64,000 nucleotides of DNA, from positions 186,001 through 250,000 of the forward strand of contig CAVZUJ010000002.1 of NCBI GenBank assembly GCA_963778525.1, in the 5' to 3' direction. Positions within the stretch are counted from its first letter, which is position 1. Each line of letters opens with the position of its first letter. The notes beneath the pieces are model-generated. The model was not told where the DNA came from, did no database searches, and saw only the letters and a program-made list of their open reading frames with translations. The stretch is from Schlegelella_A sp963778525. GTDB taxonomy: Bacteria; Pseudomonadota; Gammaproteobacteria; Burkholderiales; Burkholderiaceae_C. A program made the position numbers and the translations under genes. Shown here piece by piece: positions 36,156 through 45,659 of the stretch.

Positions 36156-37022
36156 TCAGACGGCCTCGTTCTCGATCGGATTGCGGAGCAGGCCGATGCG
36201 CTCGATCTCGATCTCGATCGTGTCGCCGGCCTTCATCCACACCGGCGGCGTGCGCGCCTGGCCGACGCCGGCGGGCGTGCCCATGATGATGGCGTCGCCC
36301 GGCTCGAGGGTCATGCATTCCGAGAGCAGGGCGATGGTCTCGGCGACGCTGAAGATCATGTCGCTGGTGTTCGCGTCCTGCATGACCTGGCCGTTCAGGC
36401 GGCTCTGGATGCGCAGCCCGGTCGCGCCGGGCGCCAGCTCGTCGGCGGTGACGAGGACCGGGCCGAAGCCGCCGGTGCCGTCGAAGTTCTTGCCGATCGT
36501 CCATTGCGGCGTGCGCTTCTGGAAGTCGCGCACCGACATGTCGTTGAAGCACGTGTAGCCGAACACGTGCTTCAAGGCCTCGGCCTGCGAGACGTGGCGC
36601 GGCACGCGCGAGCCGATCACCACCGCGAGCTCGGCCTCGTAGTCGAACTTGATCGAGACCTTGGGCGCCAGGCCCGGCGCGCCATGGCCCATCAGCGAGC
36701 TCTTGCCGCGATAGAAGAACCACGGGTAGTCGGGCTTGTCGCGGCCGCCCTCCTTGGCATGGTCGAAGTAGTTGAGGCCGAGGCAGATCGTCTTGCCCGG
36801 CTCGGGCACGAGCGGCGCGAAGCGGAAGTCCTTCATCGGCAGGCGCGCGGCTTTCGAGGCCAGCGCCGCACGCGCCTCGGCCGCGAGGTCGACGCCCGCT
36901 TCGAGCGCCGCGCGCAGGTCGCTCGGCACCTCGGGGCGCGCGCTGTTCAGGTCGACGGCGGAGTCGCCCTCCACGACGCCGAGACGCGGTTGGCCTTGCT
37001 GCAGAAAGGTGGTGAATCGCAT
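36156..37022 (-). CDS. Fumarylacetoacetate hydrolase (FAH) family protein
   Basis: 288 residues. FAH fold with the metal site: ICLGLNYFDHA, FDYEAELAVVIG (Glu ligands), FNDMSVRDFQKR, IGKNFDGTGGFGP, and IIMGTPAGVG. Related enzymes hydrolyse or hydrate ring-cleavage products such as acylpyruvates and 2-oxo-hepta-diene-dioates. Between the hydroxylase and dioxygenase genes, it is probably the step after ring opening. Confidence 0.93.
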   Translation of the reverse strand: MRFTTFLQQGQPRLGVVEGDSAVDLNSARPEVPSDLRAALEAGVDLAAEARAALASKAARLPMKDFRFAPLVPEPGKTICLGLNYFDHAKEGGRDKPDYPWFFYRGKSSLMGHGAPGLAPKVSIKFDYEAELAVVIGSRVPRHVSQAEALKHVFGYTCFNDMSVRDFQKRTPQWTIGKNFDGTGGFGPVLVTADELAPGATGLRIQSRLNGQVMQDANTSDMIFSVAETIALLSECMTLEPGDAIIMGTPAGVGQARTPPVWMKAGDTIEIEIERIGLLRNPIENEAV

Positions 37023-37033
37023 GACGTGCGTGC

Positions 37034-37933
37034 TCAGGAAGAAGGAGTGAAGAACACCGCGCGTTGCGCCTGCTTCAAGCGCGCGCTCGGCGGCGTGGAG
37101 ATGCCCCATTGATCGACCCGGCCCGGCGGCCAGGTCCAGTCGGTGGGACCGCCGACGCGATAGCTCTCGTCGACCTGCTGCACCTCGGCGGTGTATTCGA
37201 TGACCTCGCCGAACGGGCCGACGAAGTAGTTGAAGGCGTTGTCGCCCGGCCCGTGCCGGCCCGGGCCCCACTCGATCGCGAAGCCGGCGTCCTTCATGCG
37301 GCCGCCGCCGCGCATCACCGACTCGAGGTCGGGCATCAGGAAGGCGATGTGGTTGAGCGCGTCGTTGTCAGAGTCGCCGAGGGCGACGCTGTGGTGGTCT
37401 TGATTGCAGTTCAGGAAGGCCATGATCCGCGTCCGGTCGGCGAGCGTGAAGCCGAGCGCCTGCTCGAAGAAGCGCTGCGTCGCCTCGACGGCGTGGCTGT
37501 TGAGCACGACGTGCGCGAGTCGCAGCGGCCGGTCCTTGACCTCGCGGGCGTCGGCGTGGGTCGTGTCGCCATGCACGATCTGGAGCAGGCGGCCGTCGGG
37601 GTCGCGAACGAGGATGCCGGTACCGCCCGAAGGCTCGTCGAGCGCCTTCGGTTCGTGCAACACGCGACCGCCGGCGGCAGCGGCGGCCGCTGCGATGCGC
37701 GGCAAGGCCTCGATGTTTCTCGCCCGCAAGGTGACGTGGCGAATCGCCGTCGCCGGGCCCGCGTGCAGGGCGAGGAGATGATGGTCCGCGCCCGTGCCGC
37801 GAAGGTACAAGGCTTCGGCACTGCGACTGGCGACGTCGAGATGCCAGGTGCCCGTGTAGAACGCCTCCGCCGCGGCCAGGTCGGGGACGGTCAGCGCGAC
37901 GCTGCGCAGACCGGAAATCCAGGGCGAGCTCAT
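37034..37933 (-). CDS. Two-domain VOC extradiol dioxygenase
   Basis: 299 residues, two VOC (glyoxalase-fold) modules. Fe ligands in the C-terminal module are visible: His in LAHVVLNSHA, His in LNHIAFLMPD and Glu in GEVIEYTAEV, as in catechol 2,3-dioxygenase or 2,3-dihydroxybiphenyl dioxygenase. The NQDHHSVALG segment holds the catalytic His. It would open the ring of a substituted catechol. It overlaps the amidohydrolase stop by 4 bp. Confidence 0.92.
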   Translation of the reverse strand: MSSPWISGLRSVALTVPDLAAAEAFYTGTWHLDVASRSAEALYLRGTGADHHLLALHAGPATAIRHVTLRARNIEALPRIAAAAAAAGGRVLHEPKALDEPSGGTGILVRDPDGRLLQIVHGDTTHADAREVKDRPLRLAHVVLNSHAVEATQRFFEQALGFTLADRTRIMAFLNCNQDHHSVALGDSDNDALNHIAFLMPDLESVMRGGGRMKDAGFAIEWGPGRHGPGDNAFNYFVGPFGEVIEYTAEVQQVDESYRVGGPTDWTWPPGRVDQWGISTPPSARLKQAQRAVFFTPSS

Positions 37934-38976
37934 GAAGCGCTCCTCGCGGCGAGGCCGAGAAAGGTTTCGGCGTTGCGATGGATGAGTTGTTCCGCGACCG
38001 CGGCGTCGAAGCCGGCCGCTTCGACGCGCTCGACCGGCGCCGCTTCGGAAAAGTTGAACGGGTAGTCGCTGCCGAGCATGAGCTGCGACGCGCCGAAGCG
38101 GGCGACCAGCGACTGCAGCGTGCCGGCATCGAACACCAGCGTGTCGTAGTAGAGCTTCCTCGCCTGCTCGGCCGGCGCGGCCTGCACCGATTCGGCGAGC
38201 GCCGGAAAGACGCTCCAGCTCTGCTGCAAGCGCGGCAGGAGCGAGGCCAGCGTGCCGCCGCCGTGGCTGAAGGCGATGCGCAGGCGCGGCCGGCGCACCA
38301 GCAGGTTGCCGGTGATCGCCGAGGCGGCGGCCAGGCCGATGTCGGTGGGATAGCCGAGCACCTGCTCCAGCGGCGCCGGCCCGACCAGCCTGTCCATTCC
38401 GGCCGGCTTGAGCGCGTGCACGAAGACCGCCGCGCCGAGCGCCTCGCAAGCCTCGAAGAACGGATCGAGCGACGGGTGCCCGACCGGAACGCCGTTGATG
38501 TTGCTGCCGATCTCGACGCCGGCGAAGCCGGGCAAGGCCATGAGATGGCGCAGCTCGGCGATCGCCAGGTCGATGTCCTGCAACGGTACCGCGCCCAGCC
38601 CGACCAGGGCACCGCCCGACTCTTGCACCATGATCGCGATCTGCTCGTTGATGTAGCGCAGGAGTTGCTGCGCGTCGGCCGGCTCCAGCCAGTAGGAGAG
38701 CAGCTCGGGCATCGGCGAGATCGCTTGCCGGGTCAGGCCCATCGCCGGCATATCGGCCAGGCGCCTGGCCGTCGTCCACGCCTTGTCGGCGATCGTGCGG
38801 TAGAGCTTGCCGGCGATCATCACGCTGCGATGGCACTCGTGCGCCGGCGCCATCGACGGCCATTGCGGCGGCACCCTGGTCCCCAGGTAAGCCGGGAAGT
38901 CGCGCGGCACGATGTGCGAATGCACGTCGATGCCGCATGGGCAGCCGATCGGTCGCAGCGCAGCGCGCTCAGCCAT
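37930..38976 (-). CDS. Amidohydrolase 2 (ACMSD-like) family protein
   Basis: 348 residues, TIM-barrel metal enzyme: GIDVHSHIVPRDFPAY (HxH), AAVFVHALKPAG (His), IAFSHGGGTLASLL (His) and LMLGSDYPFNF (Asp). Members include aminocarboxymuconate-semialdehyde and resorcylate decarboxylases. In this operon it may decarboxylate an aromatic acid before hydroxylation, or a semialdehyde after ring cleavage. Complete. Confidence 0.92.
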   Translation of the reverse strand: MAERAALRPIGCPCGIDVHSHIVPRDFPAYLGTRVPPQWPSMAPAHECHRSVMIAGKLYRTIADKAWTTARRLADMPAMGLTRQAISPMPELLSYWLEPADAQQLLRYINEQIAIMVQESGGALVGLGAVPLQDIDLAIAELRHLMALPGFAGVEIGSNINGVPVGHPSLDPFFEACEALGAAVFVHALKPAGMDRLVGPAPLEQVLGYPTDIGLAAASAITGNLLVRRPRLRIAFSHGGGTLASLLPRLQQSWSVFPALAESVQAAPAEQARKLYYDTLVFDAGTLQSLVARFGASQLMLGSDYPFNFSEAAPVERVEAAGFDAAVAEQLIHRNAETFLGLAARSAS

Positions 38977-39394
38977 GGAGCAGGCCGGCCGCGGCCACGC
39001 CGGCGATGCAGATGGCTTCGTCTTCGTCGCCGCTGCCGCCGCTGGCGCCGACCGCGCCGAGGATCTGGCCGCTGCCGTTCCTGATCAGCACGGCGCCGGT
39101 CTGGGCCACGAACTTTCCCTGCGCCACCGCGGCCAGCGAGACGAAGAAGGTCGAGTTCTCCTTCGCCCGCTCCATCAATACCCGGCTCGACGCGCCGAAG
39201 CTCACCGCGCCCCAGGCCTTGGCGGTGGCGACGTCGACGCGAAACATCGTGGCGCCGTCTTCGCGGCTGGCCGCCTTCAGGCCACCGGCCTGGTCGAGGA
39301 CCACGACGGCCATCGGCTTGAAACCGCTGCTGGCGGATTGCGCGAGGGCGCCGGCGACGATGCGCTGCGCCTGCGAAAGGGTGAGGCTGTCCAC
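38969..39394 (-). CDS. GlcG/HbpS heme-binding-like protein
   Basis: About 141 residues from a GTG at 39394 preceded by AGGAGA at 8 bases. Features: LTLSQAQRIVAGALAQS, PMAVVVLDQAGGLKAASREDGA, FRVDVATAKAWGAVSFG, GAVLIRNGSGQILGAVGASGG, typical of the GlcG/HbpS/PduO-C fold. Such proteins often accompany aromatic or glycolate genes; some bind heme or cofactors. First gene of the operon, overlapping the amidohydrolase start by 8 bp. A longer start at 39502 is less likely. Confidence 0.85.
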   Translation of the reverse strand: MDSLTLSQAQRIVAGALAQSASSGFKPMAVVVLDQAGGLKAASREDGATMFRVDVATAKAWGAVSFGASSRVLMERAKENSTFFVSLAAVAQGKFVAQTGAVLIRNGSGQILGAVGASGGSGDEDEAICIAGVAAAGLLHG

Positions 39395-39446
39395 GGTGTT
39401 GTCTCCTGTGACGGACTTTAGGAAGGTCGCTCGCATAACGAAAGAT

Positions 39447-39468
39447 GATTCCGTAGATACAGGGAATC
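39447..39468. promoter_or_regulatory. Inverted repeat upstream of second aromatic operon
   Basis: GATTCC-N10-GGAATC, about 52 bases upstream of the HbpS start in the 144-bp spacer before the convergently placed lyase stop. Position suits an operator for the operon promoter. No regulator identified. Confidence 0.3.
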
Positions 39469-39538
39469 CAGGGCATGGATGACCGGACGAGCCTGACGGC
39501 ACGCCTTCGTTCGCCGCGTCTTTCGCAGCGCGCCGACC

Positions 39539-40372
39539 TCAGGCTTCGCGAAAGAGGGCGTTGAGTTCGTTGCCCGACGCAGCGTCGGCAAAGCCGTCGA
39601 AGCGGCCGGCCTCGGCGATCGAGCGCGCGGCGCGCATGAAGCCGCCCCAGGCCGAGCGCGCGAGCGCGCCGCCGACGCTGACGCGACGCACGCCGAGCGC
39701 GGCGATGTCCTGCAGGCTGAGCTCGCTGGCCGCGCCGACGAGCAGGTTGAACGGCTTCGGCGCGACTGCGGCGACGACGGCAGAGATCTGCTCGCGCGTG
39801 CGGATGCCGGGCGCGTAGAGGCAGTCGGCGCCGGCCTCGGCGTAGGCCTTCAGGCGCGCGATCGTGTCGTCGAGATCGGGGCGGCCGGCGAAGAAGTTCT
39901 CCGCCCGTCCGACCAGCAGCGTCTCGCCGCCGGCGGCGTCGATCGCGCGCCGCGCCGCGCGCAGCCGGGTCACCGCGACGTCGATCGCGAAGAGCGGCTG
40001 GGCCGGGTCGCCGGTGGAGTCCTCGATCGACAGCCCGGCGACGCCGGTCTCGATCGCCAGGCGCACGCTCTCGGCGACGCCCTCGGGGTCGGCCGCGAAG
40101 CCGCTCTCGAAATCGGCGTTCACCGGCAACCCGGTGGCCGCGACCATCTCGCGCAGATGCGCCAGCACCGTCGCGCGCGAGAGCGCGCCGTCGGCCTGGC
40201 CGATCGACCAGGCATAGCCGGAGCTCGTGGTGGCCAGCGCCTTGAAGCCGAGGCCCTGAAGGTAGCGGGCGCTGCCGGTGTCCCAGGGATTTGGAATGAC
40301 GAAGCAGCCGGAGACGTGCAAGGCCTTGAAGGCGCGACGGCGGGCGGCGATATCTGAAGGCGAGGGGTGCAT
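39539..40372 (-). CDS. Isocitrate lyase/PEP mutase superfamily protein
   Basis: 277 residues, TIM barrel. FVIPNPWDTGSARYLQGLGFKALATTSSG, VNADFESGF, GLSIEDSTG, LLVGRAENFFAGRPDLDD and RVSVGGALARSAWG are hallmarks of the oxaloacetate-hydrolase-like or carboxyphosphonoenolpyruvate mutase-like branch. It probably cleaves a C-C or C-P bond of a small oxo-acid. It diverges from the LacI gene across a palindromic operator and so is likely under LacI control. Confidence 0.9.
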   Translation of the reverse strand: MHPSPSDIAARRRAFKALHVSGCFVIPNPWDTGSARYLQGLGFKALATTSSGYAWSIGQADGALSRATVLAHLREMVAATGLPVNADFESGFAADPEGVAESVRLAIETGVAGLSIEDSTGDPAQPLFAIDVAVTRLRAARRAIDAAGGETLLVGRAENFFAGRPDLDDTIARLKAYAEAGADCLYAPGIRTREQISAVVAAVAPKPFNLLVGAASELSLQDIAALGVRRVSVGGALARSAWGGFMRAARSIAEAGRFDGFADAASGNELNALFREA

Positions 40373-40473
40373 GGCAGTCCTGCGGTGGGTCGATGGCTTC
40401 GGGAGCAGCCTTGTATACCGCACGGCCGATCGTCGCTCGCTGACCTCGGGGCAAACACGGATCGTGAGGCGAT

Positions 40474-40504
40474 TTGTGTATCGATATAGTAAATCGATAC
40501 ACAA
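40474..40504. promoter_or_regulatory. Perfect 12-bp inverted repeat operator (likely LacI site)
   Basis: TTGTGTATCGAT and ATCGATACACAA are exact reverse complements separated by 7 bases (ATAGTAA). It lies 25 bp before the LacI start in the 157-bp divergent spacer. TATAGT (plus) and TACTAT (minus) in its middle look like -10 boxes, so binding would block both promoters. The right arm runs into the lacI ribosome site AAGGAGG. Confidence 0.8.
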
Positions 40505-40529
40505 GGAGGCCGGCTGGCTTAACCTGCCC

Positions 40530-41628
40530 ATGACCACGATCCAGGATGTCGCCCGCCATGCCGCGGTCTCGGTGAGCACGGTCTCGAACGTGCTCAACGG
40601 CCGCAGCGACCGCATGGGCGCGGCGACGCTGGCACGGGTCGAAGCGGCGATCGCGGCGCTGCAGTTCCGGCCGAGCCAGTCGGCGCGCCAGCTGAAGACC
40701 GGGCAGACGCCGCTGCTCGGCCTGCTCGTGCCCTCGATGGCCAACCCGATGTACGGCTTCATCGCCCGCGAGGTCGAGACCTTCGCGCAGGAGCGCTTCG
40801 ACCACCGCCTGCTGATTGGCAGCACCTATCCGCGACGCGGCCAAGGAGGCGGCCTTCTTCGACGACCTGCTGGCCCACGGCGTGCGCCACGTCATCGTGA
40901 TCTCCTCGCTCGCCGAAGAAGGCCACCTCGACAAGGCGGTGGCGCAAGGGATGAGACGTCACCAGCACGACCGGCGCGCTGCGCCGGGGCGGCCCTCGGT
41001 CGTCGGCCACGTCACGCCGGACAACTTCGCGGCGGCGCGCCTGGCCACCCGCCACCTCATCGCGCACGGGCACCAGCGGCTGGCCTTCGTCACCGTGGCC
41101 GGCATGACGATGAGCCGCGGCGACAAGATCGCCGGCTTCTTCGCCGCCGCCGAGGCGGCCGGCGTGAGCGACAGCGCGCAGGTGCTCGATGGCGGCCCGC
41201 TCAACGAATACGGCGACTCGGTGATCGCCGAGGTCGGCCGCGCCATGGGCCTGCGCCTGGCGAAGGACGCCGGTCGGCCAACCGGCATCGTCGCCCTCAA
41301 CGACCTGATGGCGCTCGGCCTCATGGCCGGCCTGCGCGAAGGTGGCCTCGAGGTGCCGCGCGACGTCTCGGTGGTCGGCATCGACGGCCTGTTCCTGGCC
41401 GGCCTGTCGAACCCGACGCTGACGACGGTGCAGCTGCCGATCCGCGAGATGGCGCGGGCGATGGTCGAGCAGGTGATGCGGCTGGGTGAAGGCGCCGGCG
41501 CGGCGGCGAAGGAGCGAGTCTTTGGCCAGGTCCGCCTGGTCGAGCGCGCGTCGGTCGCCGGACCCGCGCGCGCGCCAGCCCGGCGTTTGCCGGCGCCCGC
41601 GAAGAAGGCTGGGCGAGCGAAGAAATGA
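40530..41628 (+). CDS. LacI-family transcriptional regulator (frameshifted)
   Basis: About 365 residues. The N-terminal HTH is perfect (TTIQDVARHAAVSVSTVSNVLNG with hinge ARVEAAIAALQFRPSQSARQL). The periplasmic-binding-like sensor domain starts LLGLLVPSMANPMYGFIAREVE, breaks near 40835 and perhaps again near 40960, and continues with VVGHVTPDNFAAARLATRHLIAHGH, ALNDLMALGLMAGLREGG and VVGIDGLFLAGLSNPTLTTVQ. It heads a run with the dehydrogenase and TRAP genes and likely represses them and the divergent lyase. Confidence 0.9.
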
Positions 41629-42641
41629 CGAGTGTCTTCCTCAGTCATCCGAGCGACAAGCTCGTGCCGTACTTCGGCGCCCGCGCGACGGCGGCGTTGC
41701 GCTCGATCGCCGACGTCCGCTTCAACGCCGAGGCCCGCGAGCTGTCGCTGAGCGAGCTTCTGGTCGCCGCGCGCGGCTGCGACGCCCTGATCGGCTACCG
41801 GCAGACGGCCGGGCCCGAGCGGCTGTTCCGCGAGCTGCCGCAGCTGGCCGTCTTCCTGCGCTGCGCCGTCGACATCAGCACCGTCGACGTCGCCGCGGCC
41901 AGCGCCCACGGCGTGCTGGTCACGCACGCCAGCGCAGGGTTCGTGCCGGCGGTGGCCGAGTGGGCCGTCGCGGCGATGATCGACCTCGGTCGAGGCATCA
42001 GCCGCTACGCCGCGTCGTATCACGCCGGTATCGTGCCGGCCGCGGCAATGGGTCGCGAGCTGCGCAGCTCGACCCTCGGCGTGATCGGCTACGGCCGCAT
42101 CGCGCGCTATCTCTGCGACCTGGCGCTCGCCTTCGGCATGCGCGTGCAGGTCAGCGCGCCCGAGGCGGTCGACGCGCGCGACGGCCTTCGGCAGGTGGCG
42201 TTGGCGACGCTGCTGAAGGAGTCGCACTTCGTCGTCTGCCTGGCCGCAGCCCACGCCGGCACCGCCAACCTGATCGATGCCGACGCCTTCGCGTCGATGG
42301 CGCCCGGCACCTTCTTCGTCAATGCCTCGCGCGGCGAGCTGGTCGACGAGGCGGCGCTGCTGGCGGCACTGAACGCCGGCCATCTCGGCGGCTGCGCCCT
42401 CGACGTCGGCCGCGCTGCCGACCAGATGCCGAGCCCGGAGCTTGCGCGCCATCCGCTCGTCCTCGCGACGCCGCACGTCGGCGGCCTGACGCCGCCGGCG
42501 ATCGAGCACCAGGCGATGGAAACGGTGGCGCAGCTCGCGGCGCTGCAAAAGGGCGAGATGCCGCTTGGCGCCGTCAACGCGGCGCAGGCCACGCGGCTGG
42601 CTCGATGGTCCGACCAGAACTTCACAGGGAGACAACCATGA
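41625..42641 (+). CDS. D-isomer 2-hydroxyacid dehydrogenase
   Basis: 338 residues. NAD motif LGVIGYGRIARYLCDLALAFG; catalytic Arg in NASRGELVDE and His in TPHVGGLTPP. It oxidises or reduces a 2-hydroxy/2-oxo acid. ATGA overlap with lacI upstream and with dctP downstream shows one transcript. The TRAP system probably imports its substrate. Confidence 0.93.
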   Translation: MTSVFLSHPSDKLVPYFGARATAALRSIADVRFNAEARELSLSELLVAARGCDALIGYRQTAGPERLFRELPQLAVFLRCAVDISTVDVAAASAHGVLVTHASAGFVPAVAEWAVAAMIDLGRGISRYAASYHAGIVPAAAMGRELRSSTLGVIGYGRIARYLCDLALAFGMRVQVSAPEAVDARDGLRQVALATLLKESHFVVCLAAAHAGTANLIDADAFASMAPGTFFVNASRGELVDEAALLAALNAGHLGGCALDVGRAADQMPSPELARHPLVLATPHVGGLTPPAIEHQAMETVAQLAALQKGEMPLGAVNAAQATRLARWSDQNFTGRQP

Positions 42642-43682
42642 CGATTCTCGAAGCACCGAAGCTCCGCGCTGCACGACGCAGCGCGACCCGCGTCCTCCTC
42701 CTGGCCGGCTGCGCGCTGGCCTTCGCAGGCGCGGCCCTGCCGGCGGCAGCGCAGCAGAAGAGCGCGCCGCAGTTCACCCTGCGCACCGCGCACTACTTCA
42801 AGGAAGACCATCCCTGGCACAAGGGCCTGGCCTTCTTCGCGAAGAAGGTGATGGACGACAGCAACGGCCGCATCCAGATCGACATCTTCAGCGGCGGCAT
42901 CCTCGGCAGCGAGGCGCAGACCATGCAGCTCGTCAAGGACGGCTCGCTCGACTTCGTCGTCTCCGATCCGTCCGCCGGCGCGCCGTTCGCCAAGGAGCTC
43001 GACTTCTTCGCGCTGCCGTTCATGTTCCGCGACTACGCGCATTGGCAAAAGGCCCCTCGACGGCGAGCCCGGCAAGCGCTACGCCAAGCTCATCGAAGAC
43101 AAGACGGGCATGAAGATCATCGGCTACTGGGGCGGCTCGAGCCGCAACGTGCTGTCGACGAAAAAGCCCATCCTCAGCATGGCCGACATGAAGGGCATGC
43201 GGCTGCGGCTGATCTCCAGCCCGCTCAAGGTCAACGTCTGGAAAGCGGTGGGCGCGGTGCCGACGCCGATCGCCTTCATGGAAACCTACCTGGCGATGAA
43301 ATCGGGCGTCGTCGACGGCATGGAGAACGAATCGGTGGCGGTGCGCGACATGAAGTTCTACGAGCCGGCACCGTACATCGCACGCACCGAGCACGAGTTC
43401 ACCGTGCGGCCGATCTTCATGTCGAAGAAGACCTTCGACAGCCTGCCGCCTGACCTGCAGCAGATCGTGCTGAAGGACGCGCAGGAGGCGACCCTCTTCG
43501 AGCGCAAGGCCGAGCTCGAGGCCGGCCTGGCCGCTGAAGCGGAGATGCAGAACAAGTTCGGGGTCAAGTTCAACGCCATCGACAAGGAGCCCTTCAAGGC
43601 CGCGACCAAGCCGGTGATCGCCGACTTCGCCAAGAGCATGGGCCTGACGGAGCTGCTGAGCGGCATCGACGAGGTCAAGTGA
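42638..43682 (+). CDS. TRAP transporter substrate-binding protein DctP (one frameshift)
   Basis: About 347 residues. Signal peptide RVLLLAGCALAFAGAALPAAAQQ; mature part FTLRTAHYFKEDHPWHKGLAFFAKKV, GGILGSEAQTMQLVKDGSLDF, LPFMFRDYAHW; break near 43055; then IIGYWGGSSRNVLSTKKPI, MKGMRLRLISSPLKVNVWKAVGA with the carboxylate-binding Arg, and VVDGMENES. Binds an organic acid in the periplasm. Confidence 0.92.
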
Positions 43683-45554
43683 CGACGACGCCGATCGACG
43701 GCGGCAGCGCTCGCCGCTGCGCCGGCGCCGCCGCATCGGGCCGGCCGGCATCGAGCGGCGTGGCCGAGGTGGTCGTGGTGCTGGCCCTGGTGATCGAGCT
43801 GGTGGCGATGTTCGGCAACGTCATCGCCCGTTCCTTCTTCGACACCTCGCTGCTCTGGAGCCTCGAGATCGGCGAGCTGTCGCTGGTGGTGATGACCTTC
43901 CTGGGCGGCGCCATCGCCTATCCGCGCAACGAGCACATGGCCCTGCACGTCTTCGTGCAGCGCCTGCCGGCGCGCTGGCAGAGCCGGGTCGAGGCGCTGT
44001 GCCACTGGCAGGTGTTCGTGATGGCGGCGATCGGCTGCGTCCTGGCCTGGCAGATGATGCTGTCGCGCTGGAACGAGAGCACGCCGTACCTCGGCCTGCC
44101 CGCGTCGTGGTTCGCGGCGCCGATGATTCTCGGCATGGCCCTGCTGGCGTTTTTCGCCGGCCAGCGCGTGCGGCGTTGCCCCTGGCGCCAAGCCGTGGGC
44201 GCCGGCGATCGCGACGGCCGGGGCTCGTCGTCGCGACCGTCGCCATCGCCGCGCTCCTCGGCAGCGAAGGACGCAGCCACGCGCTCGCGGTCGGCTTCGC
44301 GATCTTCGCGCTCCAGCTGCTGCTCGGCGTGCCCATCGGCTTCGCCTTGCTGATGATGACGCTGCTCTTTCTCTACACCTCGAAGCTGGTGCCGCTGTCG
44401 GTCGTGCCGATCAACCTGCAGAACGGCATCAGCAGCTTCGTCATGCTCTCGATTCCCTTCTTCATCCTGGCCGGCTACATCATGACCGAGGGCGGCCTCA
44501 GCCGGCGCCTGACCCACTTCGTGATCACCCTCGTGGGACGGCTGCGCGGCGGCATGCTGCAGGTCATCGTGCTGTGCATGTACGTCATGTCCGGCATCTC
44601 CGGCTCGAAGGTGGCCGACGTCGCCGCCGTCGGCACGACGATGAAGGAGCGTGATGCGCAGCGAAGGCTACAACCCCGGCGAGACCGCCGCGGTGCTCGC
44701 CTCGGCGCGATCATGGGCGAGACCGTGCCGCCGAGCATCGCCATGCTGGTGCTGGCCTCGGTCACGTCGCTGTCGATCGGCACGCTGTTCGCGGCCGGGC
44801 TGCTGCCGGCGGCGGTGATGGCGATGTGCCTGATGCTGCTGATCTGGTTTCGCGCGCGTCGCCGCCGACGCCGCCGCGGGCAGCTTCGGCGCGCGAGATC
44901 GCGCGGGCCGGCGTCAGCGCCGTCCCGGCGCTGGTGGCGCCGGTGATCCTCATCGGCGGCATCGTCAGCGGCATCGCGACGCCGACCGAGGTCTCGTCGA
45001 CGGCCGTGATCTACGCGCTGGTCCTGTCGGTGCTGTTACCGCTCGCTGAAGGCGCGGCAGCTCTGGCGGGCGATGGTCACCACCGCGGCGCAGGCCGGCA
45101 TGGTGCTGTTCATCACCAGCACCGCGAGCACGCTGTCGTGGTCGCTGACCCTGGCCAAGATGCCGCAACGGATCGCCGCCCTCTTTGCCGTGCTCGACGG
45201 CTCGGCCACGCTCTTCATGCTGGCGACCGTCGTCACCCTGGTCCTGATGGGCGCGCTCCTCGAAGGCCTGCCCGCGCTCCTGATCTTCGGGCCGCTGCTG
45301 CTGCCGATGGCCGGCCCTTCGGCATCGATCCGATCCAGTACGGCATCGTCATGATCATCGCCATGGGCGTCGGCGCCTTCTCGCCGCCGATCGGCGTCGG
45401 CATGTTCGTCACCTGCTCGATCGCCGGCACGACGATGGAAAACGCCGCGCGCCACATGCTGCCGTACCTGGCCGTCCTGATCGTCGGCCTGCTGCTGATC
45501 GCCTTCGTGCCCTGGTTCAGCCTGATCGTGCCGCGCCTGCTGCACGTGACGTAG
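43679..45554 (+). CDS. TRAP transporter fused small/large permease (DctQM type), frameshifted
   Basis: About 625 residues if repaired. A GTG start overlaps the dctP stop. DctQ part: VAEVVVVLALVIELVAMFGNVIARSFF and WSLEIGELSLVVMTFLGGAIAYPRNEHMALHV. After a break near 44185 the DctM part follows without a visible start: AIFALQLLLGVPIGFALLMM, LSIPFFILAGYIMTEGG, YVMSGISGSKVADVAAVG, ETVPPSIAMLVLAS, GIDPIQYGIVMIIAMGVGAFSPPIGVGMFV. Breaks also near 44650, 44870, 45055 and 45320. The lack of a separate DctM start supports a natural Q-M fusion. Confidence 0.85.
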
Positions 45555-45659
45555 CTCGCGCGCCCAGGCGCCGCCCTGGACTCGATCTCGATGCGGGCGC
45601 CGCCCCAGAGTTGCGCCGGACGAAGAGGCTTCGGAACGGGAAGGGGAGAAGTCGGCGCG

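Noticed and set aside
35145..37112. 655-codon plus-strand open frame
   Set aside because: Antisense to the flavin hydroxylase and FAH genes.
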